Shown here: in pieces, positions 31,595 through 40,248 of the stretch
How the letters are laid out: each line of letters starts with the position of its first letter
Position numbering within the stretch: position 1 is the stretch's first letter
NCBI RefSeq assembly: GCF_020102855.1
Contig: NZ_JADHZD010000001.1
Coordinates: 456,845 to 520,844, forward strand
Reading direction: 5' to 3'
Origin: Nocardioides lacusdianchii
Lineage (GTDB): Bacteria; Actinomycetota; Actinomycetes; Propionibacteriales; Nocardioidaceae
DNA length: 64,000 nt
The notes under the pieces: generated by a model
The model's database searches: none
The model's input: only the letters and a program-made list of their open reading frames with translations
Told to the model about the DNA's origin: nothing
Translations under genes and position numbers: made by a program

Positions 31595-32281
31595 ATGGCG
31601 CGCGTGCTGGTCGTCGACGACGACGTCACCGTCCGCGAGGTCGTCGTGTCCTACCTCCTCGCCGCGGGCCACGACGTCGCTGAGGCCGGCGACGGTGCCG
31701 CCGCGCTCGCCGAGCACGCACGCAGGCGCGCCGACCTGCTGGTCCTCGACGTGATGATGCCCGGGATGGACGGCCTCGAGGTGTGCCGCCGCCTGCGTCT
31801 TGCCGGTGACGTGCCGGTCATCCTGCTCACCGCGCTCGGCGCCGAGCAGGACCGCGTGCTCGGTCTCGAGACCGGTGCCGACGACTACGTCACCAAGCCC
31901 TTCAGCCCCCGCGAGCTGGTGCTGCGCGTGGACTCGGTGCTGCGCCGCAGCGCCGGCGACCACGCCACAGAGCTGCCGCCGGTGACGGTCGACGGCGACC
32001 TCGTCGTGGACCGCCGGCGCCGCACGGTCGTCAAGGACGGTGAGGCGCGCGCCTTCACCACGCGCGAGTTCGACCTGCTGGCCTTCCTCACCGGACACCC
32101 CGGGCAGGCCTTCAGCCGCGAGGAGCTGATGACCCAGGTGTGGGGCTGGTCCTTCGGTGACTCCTCCACCGTCACGGTCCACGTGCGCCGGGTGCGCGAG
32201 AAGGTCGAGGCCGACCCGACCGCGCCCGTGCGGCTGGTGACCGTCTGGGGCATCGGCTACCGCTGGGACGCCGCGTCGTGA
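31595..32281 (+). CDS. OmpR-family response regulator
   Basis: A 228-residue two-component regulator. Receiver: [14 protein letters not shown], phospho-acceptor Asp in [13 protein letters not shown] and conserved lysine in [11 protein letters not shown]. The C-terminal winged helix has [12 protein letters not shown] and [16 protein letters not shown]. It is paired with the histidine kinase next to it. Targets are unknown but may include this operon. Confidence 0.92.
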   Translation: MARVLVVDDDVTVREVVVSYLLAAGHDVAEAGDGAAALAEHARRRADLLVLDVMMPGMDGLEVCRRLRLAGDVPVILLTALGAEQDRVLGLETGADDYVTKPFSPRELVLRVDSVLRRSAGDHATELPPVTVDGDLVVDRRRRTVVKDGEARAFTTREFDLLAFLTGHPGQAFSREELMTQVWGWSFGDSSTVTVHVRRVREKVEADPTAPVRLVTVWGIGYRWDAAS

Positions 32282-33420
32282 GCGAGCAGCTGCAGATCCT
32301 CGTCGTCGCCGCCGGTGGCGGTGCGGTCGTCGGCGTCCTCGGCCTGCTGGCCGGCTGGCTGCTGCGCCGTCGGTCCCTGCGCTGGCAGCTCGCGCTGGTC
32401 GCCGTCGTCTCGGTCACCACCGTCATCGTCGGCGTGGTGGCGATCGCGCAGCTGATGTTCCTCTCGCGCCATGACCTGGGTGTGGTCATGCTCGTGACCC
32501 TCGCGGCCGCGGTGATCTCGCTCGCGGTCGCCGCGATCCTGTCCGAGGCGCTGGTGCGGTGGTCGCGCAGCATCCGGGCGGAGGTACGCCGCATCGGCGG
32601 CGGCCTGCCCGAGGGACCCGCGCCCCATGCTCCCGCCGAGCTGCGCGAGCTGGCCGACGAGCTGGCCCAGGCCCGGCGCCGTCTCGAGGAGGCCTCGGCG
32701 CGTGAGTCCCGGCTCGAGGAGTCCCGTCGCGAGCTCGTCTCCTGGGTCTCCCACGACCTGCGCACCCCGCTGGCCGGGATCCGGGCGATGGCCGAGGCGC
32801 TCGAGGACGACCTGGCCGTCGACCCGGCGCGCTACCACCGCCAGATCCGCGGCGAGGTCGACCGCATGGTCGAGATGGTCGACGACCTCTTCGAGCTCTC
32901 GCGCATCCACGCCGGCGTGCTGCGCCTCCAGCCCGAGGTCGTCCTGCTCGGCGACCTGGTCAGCGAGGCGATCGCCGGCGCCGACCCGGTCGCCCGCGCC
33001 CGCCGCGTACGCCTCGAGGGCGACGTGCAGCCCGGCCTCCAGGTCGCCGTCGACCCCGCCGGGCTCGGCCGGGTGCTGGGCAACCTCATCGTCAACGGCA
33101 TCCGGCACACCCCGGCCGACGGCTCGGTCCACGTCGCCGCCCGCTCGGTGGACGGCGGCGTCGAGCTCGAGGTCACCGACGGCTGCGGCGGCATCGACGA
33201 CGAGTCGCGCGAGCGGGTCTTCGACGTCGGCTACCGCGGGTCCGCGGCACGCACCCCCGAGTCGCCGCTCGACGACGTGCACACCTCGCGCGCCGGGCTC
33301 GGCCTGGCGATCGTCAAGGGCCTCGTCGAGGCGCACCACGGCGCGGTGGCGGTGGCCAACGTCGAGTCGGACGGCGTGGGCGCGGCCGGCTGCCGCTTCG
33401 TCGTACGGCTGCCGGCCTGA
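32278..33420 (+). CDS. Sensor histidine kinase (HisKA)
   Basis: A 380-residue membrane kinase. Two membrane segments lie near residues 8-25 and 38-58, with a third near 65-90. A short HAMP-like linker is followed by the H-box [15 protein letters not shown] near residue 156 and HATPase motifs [20 protein letters not shown] and [14 protein letters not shown]. The extracellular sensor part is very small, so the signal may be in the membrane. The GTG overlaps the regulator's stop. It is the last gene of the operon and ends 10 bases before convergent nhaA. Confidence 0.92.
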   Translation: MSEQLQILVVAAGGGAVVGVLGLLAGWLLRRRSLRWQLALVAVVSVTTVIVGVVAIAQLMFLSRHDLGVVMLVTLAAAVISLAVAAILSEALVRWSRSIRAEVRRIGGGLPEGPAPHAPAELRELADELAQARRRLEEASARESRLEESRRELVSWVSHDLRTPLAGIRAMAEALEDDLAVDPARYHRQIRGEVDRMVEMVDDLFELSRIHAGVLRLQPEVVLLGDLVSEAIAGADPVARARRVRLEGDVQPGLQVAVDPAGLGRVLGNLIVNGIRHTPADGSVHVAARSVDGGVELEVTDGCGGIDDESRERVFDVGYRGSAARTPESPLDDVHTSRAGLGLAIVKGLVEAHHGAVAVANVESDGVGAAGCRFVVRLPA

Positions 33421-33430
33421 CCGCCTCCCG

Positions 33431-34837
33431 TCACGGGGCGGCGGTCTCCCGGTCCTCGTCGACCGCGTCGTCCTCGTCCTCTGTCGCGCCGCTGGTCGAG
33501 GCCAGCAGCACCGCGACGCCCACGATCGCGGCGAACAGCGAGGCCAGCAGGATCGCGATCTTCGCCTCCTCGGTCAGCAGGTCGGCACCCGGGAAGGACA
33601 GTCCGGCGATGAAGATCGACACGGTGAAGCCGATGCCGGCGACCGCGCCGAGGCCGAGCACCATCGGCCAGGACGTGCCCTCCGGCAGGCGTGCGACGCC
33701 GAGGCGTACGGCCAGGTAGGACGTCAGGAAGATGCCGACCGGCTTGCCGAGGACCAGGCCCAGGATGATGCCGAGGCCCACCGGCTCGGTGAAGACCTTG
33801 CTGATCGCTCCCAGCTCGACGCCGGCGTTGGCCAGCGCGAAGATCGGGAGCACGACGTAGGCCGACAGCGGGTGGAGCGTGCTGATCAGCCGCTCCACGA
33901 CCGAGACCGACTCCTTGAGCAGGAAGCGCAGGCGCGCCAGCTCGTCGGGGTTGAGGTGGCGGTCGCGGAGCGCGTCGGTGGCGTAGCCGCGCGCGACGGC
34001 CTCGTTGAGCAGCGGCCTGGCCGGGGCGAGCAGTCCGATCGCGACGCCGGCCAGGGTGGCGTGCACGCCCGACTCGAGCAGCGCGAACCACACGCCCACG
34101 CCGAGGATCGCGTAGACCACGACCGACCAGACCCGCAGGAGCCGGGCGACGACCATGACCGCCAGCAGGCCGATGGCGATCGCCAGCCAGGTGAGCGAGA
34201 GGTCGCTGGTGTAGAAGACCGCGATCACGAGGATCGCACCGATGTCGTCGACGATGGCGAGCGTCAGCAGGAAGAGCCGCGCCGCGGACGGGATCCGCCG
34301 GCCCAGCACGCCGAGCACACCGACCGCGAACGCGATGTCGGTGGCCATGGGGATGCCCCACCCGGCGTTGCCGTCACTGCCGGGCGGGTTGAGCGCGAGG
34401 TAGAGCGCGGCGGGCACCACCATGCCGCCGATCGCGGCGATGATCGGCAGCGCTGCGGTCTTGGGGTCGCGCAGGTCGCCGTTGACCAGCTCGTACTTGA
34501 TCTCGAGGCCGACGACGAAGAAGAAGATCACCATCAGCGCGTCGTTGACCCAGTGCTGGATCGACTCGTCGAGGTACAGGGGACCGACGTCGATGACGAG
34601 GTGGGCGTGCCACAACGCGTCGTACGACGACGCCCACGGGCTGTTGGCCCAGATCAGGGCCGTGGCAGCGGCGAGCAGCAGCAGGATCGAGCCGGCCGCC
34701 TCCACCCGGAGGAACTCGCGCACCGGCCGCGCGACGAGGCGCGCCAGCGGCTTGTTGCTGGCGATGTAGACCGGCCCGGACTCCCAGAGGTCGTCGTCGG
34801 GAGCCGGGTCGTGCGGACTGTTCTGGCGTGAGGCCAT
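33431..34837 (-). CDS. nhaA: Na+/H+ antiporter NhaA
   Basis: Exports sodium for protons across the cytoplasmic membrane. 468 residues with about 12 membrane segments. Motifs: FLRVEAAGSILLLLAAATALIWANSPW, NDALMVIFFFVVGLEIKYEL, GGMVVPAALY, PMATDIAFAVGVL and LTLAIVDDIGAILVIA, which holds the ion-binding Asp pair. The acidic C-terminal tail (EDEDDAVDEDRE) is longer than in E. coli NhaA. The start at 34837 is chosen; an ATG four codons upstream is also possible. Confidence 0.95.
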   Translation of the reverse strand: MASRQNSPHDPAPDDDLWESGPVYIASNKPLARLVARPVREFLRVEAAGSILLLLAAATALIWANSPWASSYDALWHAHLVIDVGPLYLDESIQHWVNDALMVIFFFVVGLEIKYELVNGDLRDPKTAALPIIAAIGGMVVPAALYLALNPPGSDGNAGWGIPMATDIAFAVGVLGVLGRRIPSAARLFLLTLAIVDDIGAILVIAVFYTSDLSLTWLAIAIGLLAVMVVARLLRVWSVVVYAILGVGVWFALLESGVHATLAGVAIGLLAPARPLLNEAVARGYATDALRDRHLNPDELARLRFLLKESVSVVERLISTLHPLSAYVVLPIFALANAGVELGAISKVFTEPVGLGIILGLVLGKPVGIFLTSYLAVRLGVARLPEGTSWPMVLGLGAVAGIGFTVSIFIAGLSFPGADLLTEEAKIAILLASLFAAIVGVAVLLASTSGATEDEDDAVDEDRETAAP

Positions 34838-34947
34838 GCGGGGGCGCATCCTTCGGGGTCGACGGGGAACTGTCACCGCGACTCCGCGTCACGGGCCGAC
34901 CAGACTTCCCGGCTCACCTGAGGCTCCAGTCTAGTCGGACCCGTTGG

Positions 34948-34953
34948 TAGGGT
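34948..34953 (+). promoter_or_regulatory. -10 box upstream of holin-like gene
   Basis: TAGGGT lies 43 bases before the ATG. With GAAGGA at 34982-34987 as ribosome site, this gene has a normal leader, unlike the leaderless genes around it. Confidence 0.4.
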
Positions 34954-34996
34954 CTCAGCCGTCAGCCCCCGAGCGTTCACCGAAGGACCGCCACAC

Positions 34997-35401
34997 ATGG
35001 CCAACGAACCGATCAAGGACACCGATCCGACGCTCGGCAAGCTCGTCATGGACGCGCAGCGCGACATCTCGACGCTGATCTCGCAGGAGATCGCGCTCGC
35101 CAAGAGCGAGATCAAGGTGAGCGTCCGCCACGGCGGCCTCGGCATCGGCCTCTTCGCCGGCGCCGCCTTCCTCGGCCTGCTCGCGGTGATCATGCTGTCG
35201 GTCGCGATCGCCTACTTCATCCACTGGAACGGCTCCGGCCTCGACCTGCACTGGGCCTTCCTGATCGTCTTCGGCCTCTACGTCCTCATCGCCGCACTGC
35301 TGGCCTTCGTCGGCATCAAGCAGGTCAAGCAGGTCAAGGCGCCCGAGCGCGCGATCCAGCAGGGCAAGCAGATCCCCTCGGCGCTCAAGGGCCGCGGCTA
35401 G
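34997..35401 (+). CDS. Phage-holin-3 family-like membrane protein (Actinobacterial_holin superfamily)
   Basis: A 134-residue protein: an amphipathic N-terminal region (LGKLVMDAQRDISTLISQEI), two membrane segments near residues 49-71 and 84-107, then a basic tail. This is the common chromosomal holin-like protein of actinobacteria (compare Rv3669), not a phage gene. Its function is unproven. It lies next to the MarP-type protease gene as in mycobacteria. Confidence 0.8.
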   Translation: MANEPIKDTDPTLGKLVMDAQRDISTLISQEIALAKSEIKVSVRHGGLGIGLFAGAAFLGLLAVIMLSVAIAYFIHWNGSGLDLHWAFLIVFGLYVLIAALLAFVGIKQVKQVKAPERAIQQGKQIPSALKGRG

Positions 35402-35451
35402 TTCCTCGCTGATCGAGTAGCCGGCGAGGAACGAGCCGGCGTATCGAGATC
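35402..35451. repeat. Intergenic palindromic element with two alternative hairpins
   Basis: Just after the stop of the holin-like gene. TTCCTCGC (35402-35409) can pair with GCGAGGAA (35424-35431). Alternatively GATCGAGTA-GCCGGC pairs with GCCGGC-GTATCGAGATC (35411-35451). The two structures share bases and exclude each other. The GATCGAGTA...TATCGAGATC layout is a dispersed intergenic repeat I recall from several actinobacteria, possibly serving as terminator here between convergent genes. Confidence 0.55.
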
Positions 35452-35539
35452 CCTGCCGCACGATCGAGCGGTGAGTGACGCGGGTTCTGCACGCCCGAAA
35501 GCCGCCTCACGCACCGCCGCGCCCGGGGCGTACGCCGAC

Positions 35540-36715
35540 TCAGCGCACGCAGGTGCCGGTGTCGACCGGGGACTCCCGGGTGACACCGGCGGCCGCCGAC
35601 TCCGCGACCTGGCTCGCGGTCAGCGCGTAGCCGGTGTCCCGGTCGCTGACGGAGGCGGCGAAGACGAGGCCCGCGACCTCGCCGGCCGAGGTGACGATCG
35701 GGCCGCCGGAGTTGCCGGGGCGGATCAGTGCGCGCAGCGAGTAGACCTGGCGGATCACGGTGCCGTCGCCGTAGATGTCGGGCGAGCGCAGCCGCTGCTC
35801 GGCGCGGATGCGACCGGACTGCACGTCGTAGGGGCCGTCCTCGGGATAGCCCAGCACCGCGATCGGGTCGCGCGGCTCGACCTCGGTGTCGAAGGCGAGC
35901 TGCGGCACGCCGACGTCGGGCACCGAGAGCACGGCGATGTCGAGGTCGGCGTCGTAGAGGACCACGGACGCGACGACGCTCGAGCCGCCCACCTCGACCT
36001 CGGGACGGGTGACGCCCGCGACGACGTGGGCGTTGGTCATCAGCCGGCCGGGGGCGTAGAAGAAGCCGGTGCCCTCGACTCCGCTGCCGCAGCCGTTGGC
36101 GCCACGGACCTTGACCACGCTGGCCTCGGCGGCCATCACGTCGGGGTCGGTGAGCATCCGCGGGTCGCCGGGCTTGACCGCGACGATCCGCTCGGGGGCG
36201 AAGGGCTCGAGGTAGCGAGGGAAGAAGGTCGTGCCGACGACGTTGTTGAAGGTGGCCAGCACCTTGCCCGAGTCGGGCGGCAGGGTCTGGTCGACGCGGG
36301 CCAGGATCGCGGAGTCCCGCACCAGCGGCGTGATCGCGCCGATGCGCGTGCCGGAGACCGCGACGCCGAGCGCCCACGCCACGAGCAGCACGGCGACGGC
36401 GCTCAGGGCCGACCCGCCGACGGCGTCGAGCGCGCGCACCGGCTGCCAGGTGATGCGGTCGCGCAGTCGGGCGCCGAACCACTGGAAGACCGCCTGGCCC
36501 AGGGACGCGGACAGGATCACGATGAAGAGCGCGCCGAGCGAGACCCACAGCGACGGGGCCGCGTCGCCGAGCGCGAGCGGCGCCACCCAGATGCCGAGCA
36601 GGCCCCCGAGGAGGAGGCCGGCGGTGGCGGCGGCGCCGGTGATGAAGCCCTGCCAGTAGCCCGAGAGCGCGTAGATCCCCACGAGTGCGACCAGGCACCA
36701 GTCGAGGACGTTCAT
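35540..36715 (-). CDS. marP: MarP-type membrane serine protease (CvpA-trypsin fusion)
   Basis: A 391-residue protein with four N-terminal membrane helices (CvpA-like, residues 1-125) and a periplasmic chymotrypsin-like domain. Catalytic triad: H230 in MTNAHVVAG, D259 in DLDIAVL and S336 in RPGNSGGP. C209 and C389 correspond to the regulatory disulfide of M. tuberculosis MarP (Rv3671c), which maintains acid resistance by activating a peptidoglycan hydrolase. Its ATG is 5 bases after the Nudix gene's stop. Synteny supports the assignment. Confidence 0.9.
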   Translation of the reverse strand: MNVLDWCLVALVGIYALSGYWQGFITGAAATAGLLLGGLLGIWVAPLALGDAAPSLWVSLGALFIVILSASLGQAVFQWFGARLRDRITWQPVRALDAVGGSALSAVAVLLVAWALGVAVSGTRIGAITPLVRDSAILARVDQTLPPDSGKVLATFNNVVGTTFFPRYLEPFAPERIVAVKPGDPRMLTDPDVMAAEASVVKVRGANGCGSGVEGTGFFYAPGRLMTNAHVVAGVTRPEVEVGGSSVVASVVLYDADLDIAVLSVPDVGVPQLAFDTEVEPRDPIAVLGYPEDGPYDVQSGRIRAEQRLRSPDIYGDGTVIRQVYSLRALIRPGNSGGPIVTSAGEVAGLVFAASVSDRDTGYALTASQVAESAAAGVTRESPVDTGTCVR

Positions 36716-36720
36716 CGCTG

Positions 36721-37458
36721 CTACTCCTCGAGCCTGGTGTTGGGCGACGGGTTGGGCGCCAGGTCGGACTGTCGGGGCTCACCCTGCAGCATGTGGTCCG
36801 GCAGGTCACGCACCCGCGCCCGGTCCCAGTTCTCGTCCCACCCGAGGAAGGAGAACAGCCGGGCGATGATCCCGGCGGTGAAGCCCCACAGGATGACGTC
36901 CTTGTCGGGCCCGATGAGGAAGCCCGGACCGGTCCAGCCGCTGGGGTGGCGCACGTTGATCCGGTGCTCGGGGTCGAGCAGCTCGGCGATCGCCACGTGG
37001 TGGATCTCGTGCACCTCGTCGGGGCTCGCGATCCGCACCTGGCCGCGGTCGCGCCAGTAGCCGAGGACCGGGGTGACCGCGAAGTTGCTCGGCGGCAGCC
37101 ACAGCTCGGGCAGCTCGCCGAAGACCTCCACCTCGGAGGGCTCGAGGCCGATCTCCTCGTGGGCCTCGCGCAGCGCTGCCTGCACGGGCGTCTCGCCGTC
37201 GTCGAGCGATCCGCCCGGGAACGACACCTGGCCGGGGTGGGAGCGCATGTGGTGGGCGCGCTCGGTGAGCAGCAGCTCGCCGCGGTGGGCCAGGTCGTCG
37301 GGAGCGCTCGGGTCGTCGTCGCGGTCGGCGAACACCATCAGCACCGCCCCGCGGCGCGCGTCGGCGTCCTCCGGCGGCATGAAGCGGGTCAGCTCGTGGA
37401 CCGTGATCGTGGAGGCGGCCTCGACCACCGGGGCCAGCCAGCCCGGGAGGGACGTCAC
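36721..37458 (-). CDS. Nudix hydrolase, CoA pyrophosphatase type
   Basis: A 245-residue Nudix protein. The Nudix box GGSLDDGETPVQAALREAHEEIGL is preceded by the RAHHMRSHPGQVSFPGG motif typical of NudL/CoA diphosphatases (LLTxR..xmrxHxGqvxFPGG). It likely hydrolyses CoA or acyl-CoA to phosphopantetheine. The GTG start overlaps the TlpA-like gene's stop by 4 bases. Corresponds to Rv3672c. Confidence 0.88.
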   Translation of the reverse strand: MTSLPGWLAPVVEAASTITVHELTRFMPPEDADARRGAVLMVFADRDDDPSAPDDLAHRGELLLTERAHHMRSHPGQVSFPGGSLDDGETPVQAALREAHEEIGLEPSEVEVFGELPELWLPPSNFAVTPVLGYWRDRGQVRIASPDEVHEIHHVAIAELLDPEHRINVRHPSGWTGPGFLIGPDKDVILWGFTAGIIARLFSFLGWDENWDRARVRDLPDHMLQGEPRQSDLAPNPSPNTRLEE

Positions 37459-38084
37459 AGGTCGACCCCGAGGTGCTCGGCGACGAGGGCCTTGAGCTCG
37501 TCCATCGACTCGACGCCGCCGGAGTCCTGGCCGACGACGACACCGTCCTCGTCGACGAAGACGAAGGCCGGCAGGCCGCGGCGGCCGACCGCGAAGGTGT
37601 CCTCCGCCATCAGCTCGCCACCGGGATCGGCGATCGAGGGGTACGTCGCTCCGGTCTCCTCGACGAGCGCCATGGCGCCGTCGGGGTTCACGTCGTTGAA
37701 GTCGACGCCGACGATGCGCACGCGGTCGGCGTGCTGCTGGTGGAACTCCTCCAGCACCGGCATCTCCTCACGGCAGGGACCGCAGTTGGCCTGCCACAGG
37801 TTGATCACCAGCGGCCCGCGCAACGACGACAGGTCGACGTCGGGCCCCCCGGCCAGGCACGGCAGCGTCAGCTCCGGCAGGCCGCCCTCGACGGGCGCGC
37901 CGGTGCCGGGCTCGCAGTCCTCCATGCCGATGCGCGCCTTCACCTTGCGCAGCTCGGGGGTGTCGACCTGCACGTCGGGAGGGCGTACGTCGAAGCCGCC
38001 GCCGACGTCGTCGGACGTGCACGAGCCGAGTGCCGCGACGAGCAGTCCCGCGAGGACGACCCCACGGAGACGGGTGCGACTCAT
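37455..38084 (-). CDS. TlpA/ResA-like thioredoxin lipoprotein
   Basis: A 209-residue exported thiol-disulfide protein. The lipoprotein signal peptide ends AALGSC, and the thioredoxin fold has [20 protein letters not shown] with the redox pair C-G-P-C, then a cis-Pro LPAFVFVD. It probably acts in extracytoplasmic disulfide reduction or cytochrome maturation. Its ATG overlaps the nth stop (ATGA). Corresponds in order to Rv3673c. Confidence 0.88.
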   Translation of the reverse strand: MSRTRLRGVVLAGLLVAALGSCTSDDVGGGFDVRPPDVQVDTPELRKVKARIGMEDCEPGTGAPVEGGLPELTLPCLAGGPDVDLSSLRGPLVINLWQANCGPCREEMPVLEEFHQQHADRVRIVGVDFNDVNPDGAMALVEETGATYPSIADPGGELMAEDTFAVGRRGLPAFVFVDEDGVVVGQDSGGVESMDELKALVAEHLGVDL

Positions 38085-38797
38085 GCGGGCCCCTGCGTCT
38101 TCACGAGCTTCTCGGCCTCGACCGGGTCGGTGGGGCCGGCGCCGAAGGAGGGGCACAGCCGCGCGATCGGGCAGGCGCCGCACGCGGGCTTCTTGGCGTG
38201 GCAGCGCCGGCGGCCGTGCCAGATGAGGTGGTGCGACAGCATCGTCCAGTCGCGCTTGGGGAAGAGCGCGCCGACGGCGTGCTCGACCTTCACCGGGTCG
38301 GTCTCCTCGGTCCAGCCGAAGCGACGTGCGAGGCGGCCGAAGTGGGTGTCGACGGTGATGCCGGGCTTGTCGAACGCGTTGCCGAGCACGACGTTGGCCG
38401 TCTTGCGGCCGACCCCGGGGAGGGTGACGAGGTCCTCGAGCCGGTCGGGCACCTGGCCGTCGAAGCGCTCCACGAGCGCCTGGCTGAGCTTGAGCACCGA
38501 GTCGGTCTTGGCGCGGAAGAAGCCGAGCGGGCCGAGCAGCTGCTCCATGTGCTCGCGCGGCGCGGCGGCCATCGCCTCGGGCGTCGGGTAGGCGGCGAAG
38601 AGCGCGGGGCTCGCGGCGTTGACCCGGCGGTCGGTGGTCTGCGCGGAGACCACGGTGACCACCAGGCACTCGAAGGCGTTGGTGAAGTCGAGCTCGGCGC
38701 GGGCGTCGGGATAGGTCTCGGCGAGGATCCGGTCCATCTTGCGAGCCCTGCGCACCAGCGACGTGTCGGGCTTGACGCTCACAGTGGGGGCAGGCAC
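38081..38797 (-). CDS. nth: Endonuclease III
   Basis: Base excision repair glycosylase/AP lyase for oxidised pyrimidines. 238 residues. The helix-hairpin-helix [20 protein letters not shown] carries the catalytic Lys, [14 protein letters not shown] holds the catalytic Asp, and the C-terminal C-x6-C-x2-C-x5-C binds [4Fe-4S]. The GTG start at 38797 is fixed by a TAGGCT box 6 bases upstream. It is divergent from crp, as in mycobacteria. Confidence 0.95.
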   Translation of the reverse strand: MPAPTVSVKPDTSLVRRARKMDRILAETYPDARAELDFTNAFECLVVTVVSAQTTDRRVNAASPALFAAYPTPEAMAAAPREHMEQLLGPLGFFRAKTDSVLKLSQALVERFDGQVPDRLEDLVTLPGVGRKTANVVLGNAFDKPGITVDTHFGRLARRFGWTEETDPVKVEHAVGALFPKRDWTMLSHHLIWHGRRRCHAKKPACGACPIARLCPSFGAGPTDPVEAEKLVKTQGPA

Positions 38798-38803
38798 GCG
38801 CCC

Positions 38804-38809
38804 AGCCTA
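38804..38809 (-). promoter_or_regulatory. -10 box of leaderless nth promoter
   Basis: TAGGCT on the minus strand ends 6 bases before the GTG of nth and would drive the nth-tlpA-nudix-marP operon. Confidence 0.5.
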
Positions 38810-38873
38810 CGGTCCGCCTCCGACACGCCCCCGATCGACGACTTCGGCTGCCGCACCGGCCCTAAGTGGCCGT

Positions 38874-38897
38874 TGTGAGCCAGACCACGGCTAGGAT
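38874..38897 (+). promoter_or_regulatory. crp promoter with possible Crp half-site
   Basis: TAGGAT (38892-38897) is a -10 candidate, giving a leader of about 57 bases. TGTGA-N6-CCACG (38874-38889) directly upstream keeps one perfect half of the Crp consensus, which suggests autoregulation. The second half-site is poor. Confidence 0.35.
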
Positions 38898-38960
38898 CGT
38901 GCCGATCCCGAGGGCTCGGCACCGGGCCCGGCACGGGACGCAACTACTTGGAGGATCAAC

Positions 38961-39638
38961 GTGGACAACGACGTGCTTCGGCAGGCACCGCTGTTCAGCT
39001 CGCTCGACGACGAGGCCGCGACCGCGCTGGGCAACTCGATGGCCGAGACCACGCTGCGTCGCGGCGACGTGCTCTTCCACGAGGGCGACTCCGGCGACAA
39101 GCTCTACATCGTCACCGAGGGCAAGGTGAAGCTCGGCCGCTCCTCCTCCGACGGCCGCGAGAACCTCCTGGCGATCATGGGCCCCGGCCAGATGTTCGGC
39201 GAGCTCTCCCTCTTCGACCCGGGCCCGCGCTCGGCGACGGTCACCGCGGTCACCGACGCCACCTTCGGCTCGCTGTCCCACGACGACCTCCTCAAGTGGC
39301 TCGACGGCCGGCCGATGGTCGCCCGCGGCCTGCTGTCCCAGCTCGCCGGCCGCCTGCGCAAGTCCAACGACGTCGTCGCCGACCTCGTCTTCTCCGACGT
39401 CCCCGGCCGTGTCGCCAAGGCACTGCTCGACCTCGCCGACCGCTTCGGCCGCACCGCCGACGACGGCGTCCACGTCCACCACGACCTCACCCAGGAGGAG
39501 CTCGCCCAGCTGGTCGGCGCCTCCCGCGAGACGGTCAACAAGGCGCTCGCCGACTTCGCCTCGCGCGGCTGGCTGCGCCTGGAGCCCCGCTCCGTGGTGA
39601 TCATGGACCTCGAGCGCCTCTCGCGCCGCGCACGCTGA
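38961..39638 (+). CDS. crp: Crp/Fnr-family transcription regulator
   Basis: A 225-residue cAMP-type regulator. The cyclic nucleotide pocket has FGELSLFDPGPRSATVTAV near residue 74, and the C-terminal winged helix has TQEELAQLVGASRETVNKAL. It is the orthologue by position of Rv3676 (Crp) and Corynebacterium GlxR, a global carbon regulator. The GTG start has a GGAGGA ribosome site. A Crp-like operator lies before the acetate operon in this window. Confidence 0.93.
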   Translation: MDNDVLRQAPLFSSLDDEAATALGNSMAETTLRRGDVLFHEGDSGDKLYIVTEGKVKLGRSSSDGRENLLAIMGPGQMFGELSLFDPGPRSATVTAVTDATFGSLSHDDLLKWLDGRPMVARGLLSQLAGRLRKSNDVVADLVFSDVPGRVAKALLDLADRFGRTADDGVHVHHDLTQEELAQLVGASRETVNKALADFASRGWLRLEPRSVVIMDLERLSRRAR

Positions 39639-39750
39639 CACCCGGCACCTGACTCCCGACGGCCCCGAAACTCCTTCGCGGTCACTGCCACCCGGCACAA
39701 CGCCAGCGCGCGTCGTACGTGGTGAAGTGCTGATGCGGGGGAGGTTCGAC

Positions 39751-40248
39751 GTGATCACAGGGGACGAGGCGGGCTTCGACGCCTTCGTGGCGGGGCGTCA
39801 GGCTGCCCTGTCGCGGACGGCGTACCTGCTGACCGGCGACCACCACCTCGCGCAGGACCTCGTGCAGGCCGCGCTGATGCAGGCGGCGAGGCACTGGACG
39901 CGGATCCACACCTCGCCCGAGGCGTACGTCCGGCGCGCGATGTACCACCAGAACATCTCCTGGTGGCGTCGCCGCCGCTTCACCGAGTCACCGCTGCTCG
40001 GGCACGACGGCACGGCCGATGCCGTCGACACCGACCTGCGACTGACCCTCGACCAGGCACTCGCCCGCCTCACCGCCAAGCAGCGGACCGTGCTGGTGCT
40101 GCGCTTCTACGAGGACCTGACCGAGGTCGAGACCGCACGTGCGCTCGACCTCTCGACGAGCACCGTGAAGTCCACGACCCGGCACGCGCTCGCGCGGCTG
40201 CGGACGCTGGCTCCCGAGCTGGCCGACCTGATCGGAGCAGACGCATGA
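39751..40248 (+). CDS. SigE-family RNA polymerase sigma factor (ECF)
   Basis: A 165-residue actinobacterial SigE-family ECF sigma factor. Region 2 has AYLLTGDHHLAQDLVQAALMQAA, and region 4 has LTAKQRTVLVLRFYEDLTEV with the STSTVKSTTRHALARLR helix. The GTG at 39751 is preferred for its GGGGGAGG ribosome site; an ATG at 39733 is also open. Its stop overlaps the next gene's ATG. It has no counterpart in the mycobacterial block. Confidence 0.87.
   Translation: MITGDEAGFDAFVAGRQAALSRTAYLLTGDHHLAQDLVQAALMQAARHWTRIHTSPEAYVRRAMYHQNISWWRRRRFTESPLLGHDGTADAVDTDLRLTLDQALARLTAKQRTVLVLRFYEDLTEVETARALDLSTSTVKSTTRHALARLRTLAPELADLIGADA

Noticed and set aside
34997..35401. Prophage remnant because of a holin-like protein
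   Set aside because: The gene belongs to a chromosomal actinobacterial family kept beside marP in mycobacteria, and no other phage gene is near.
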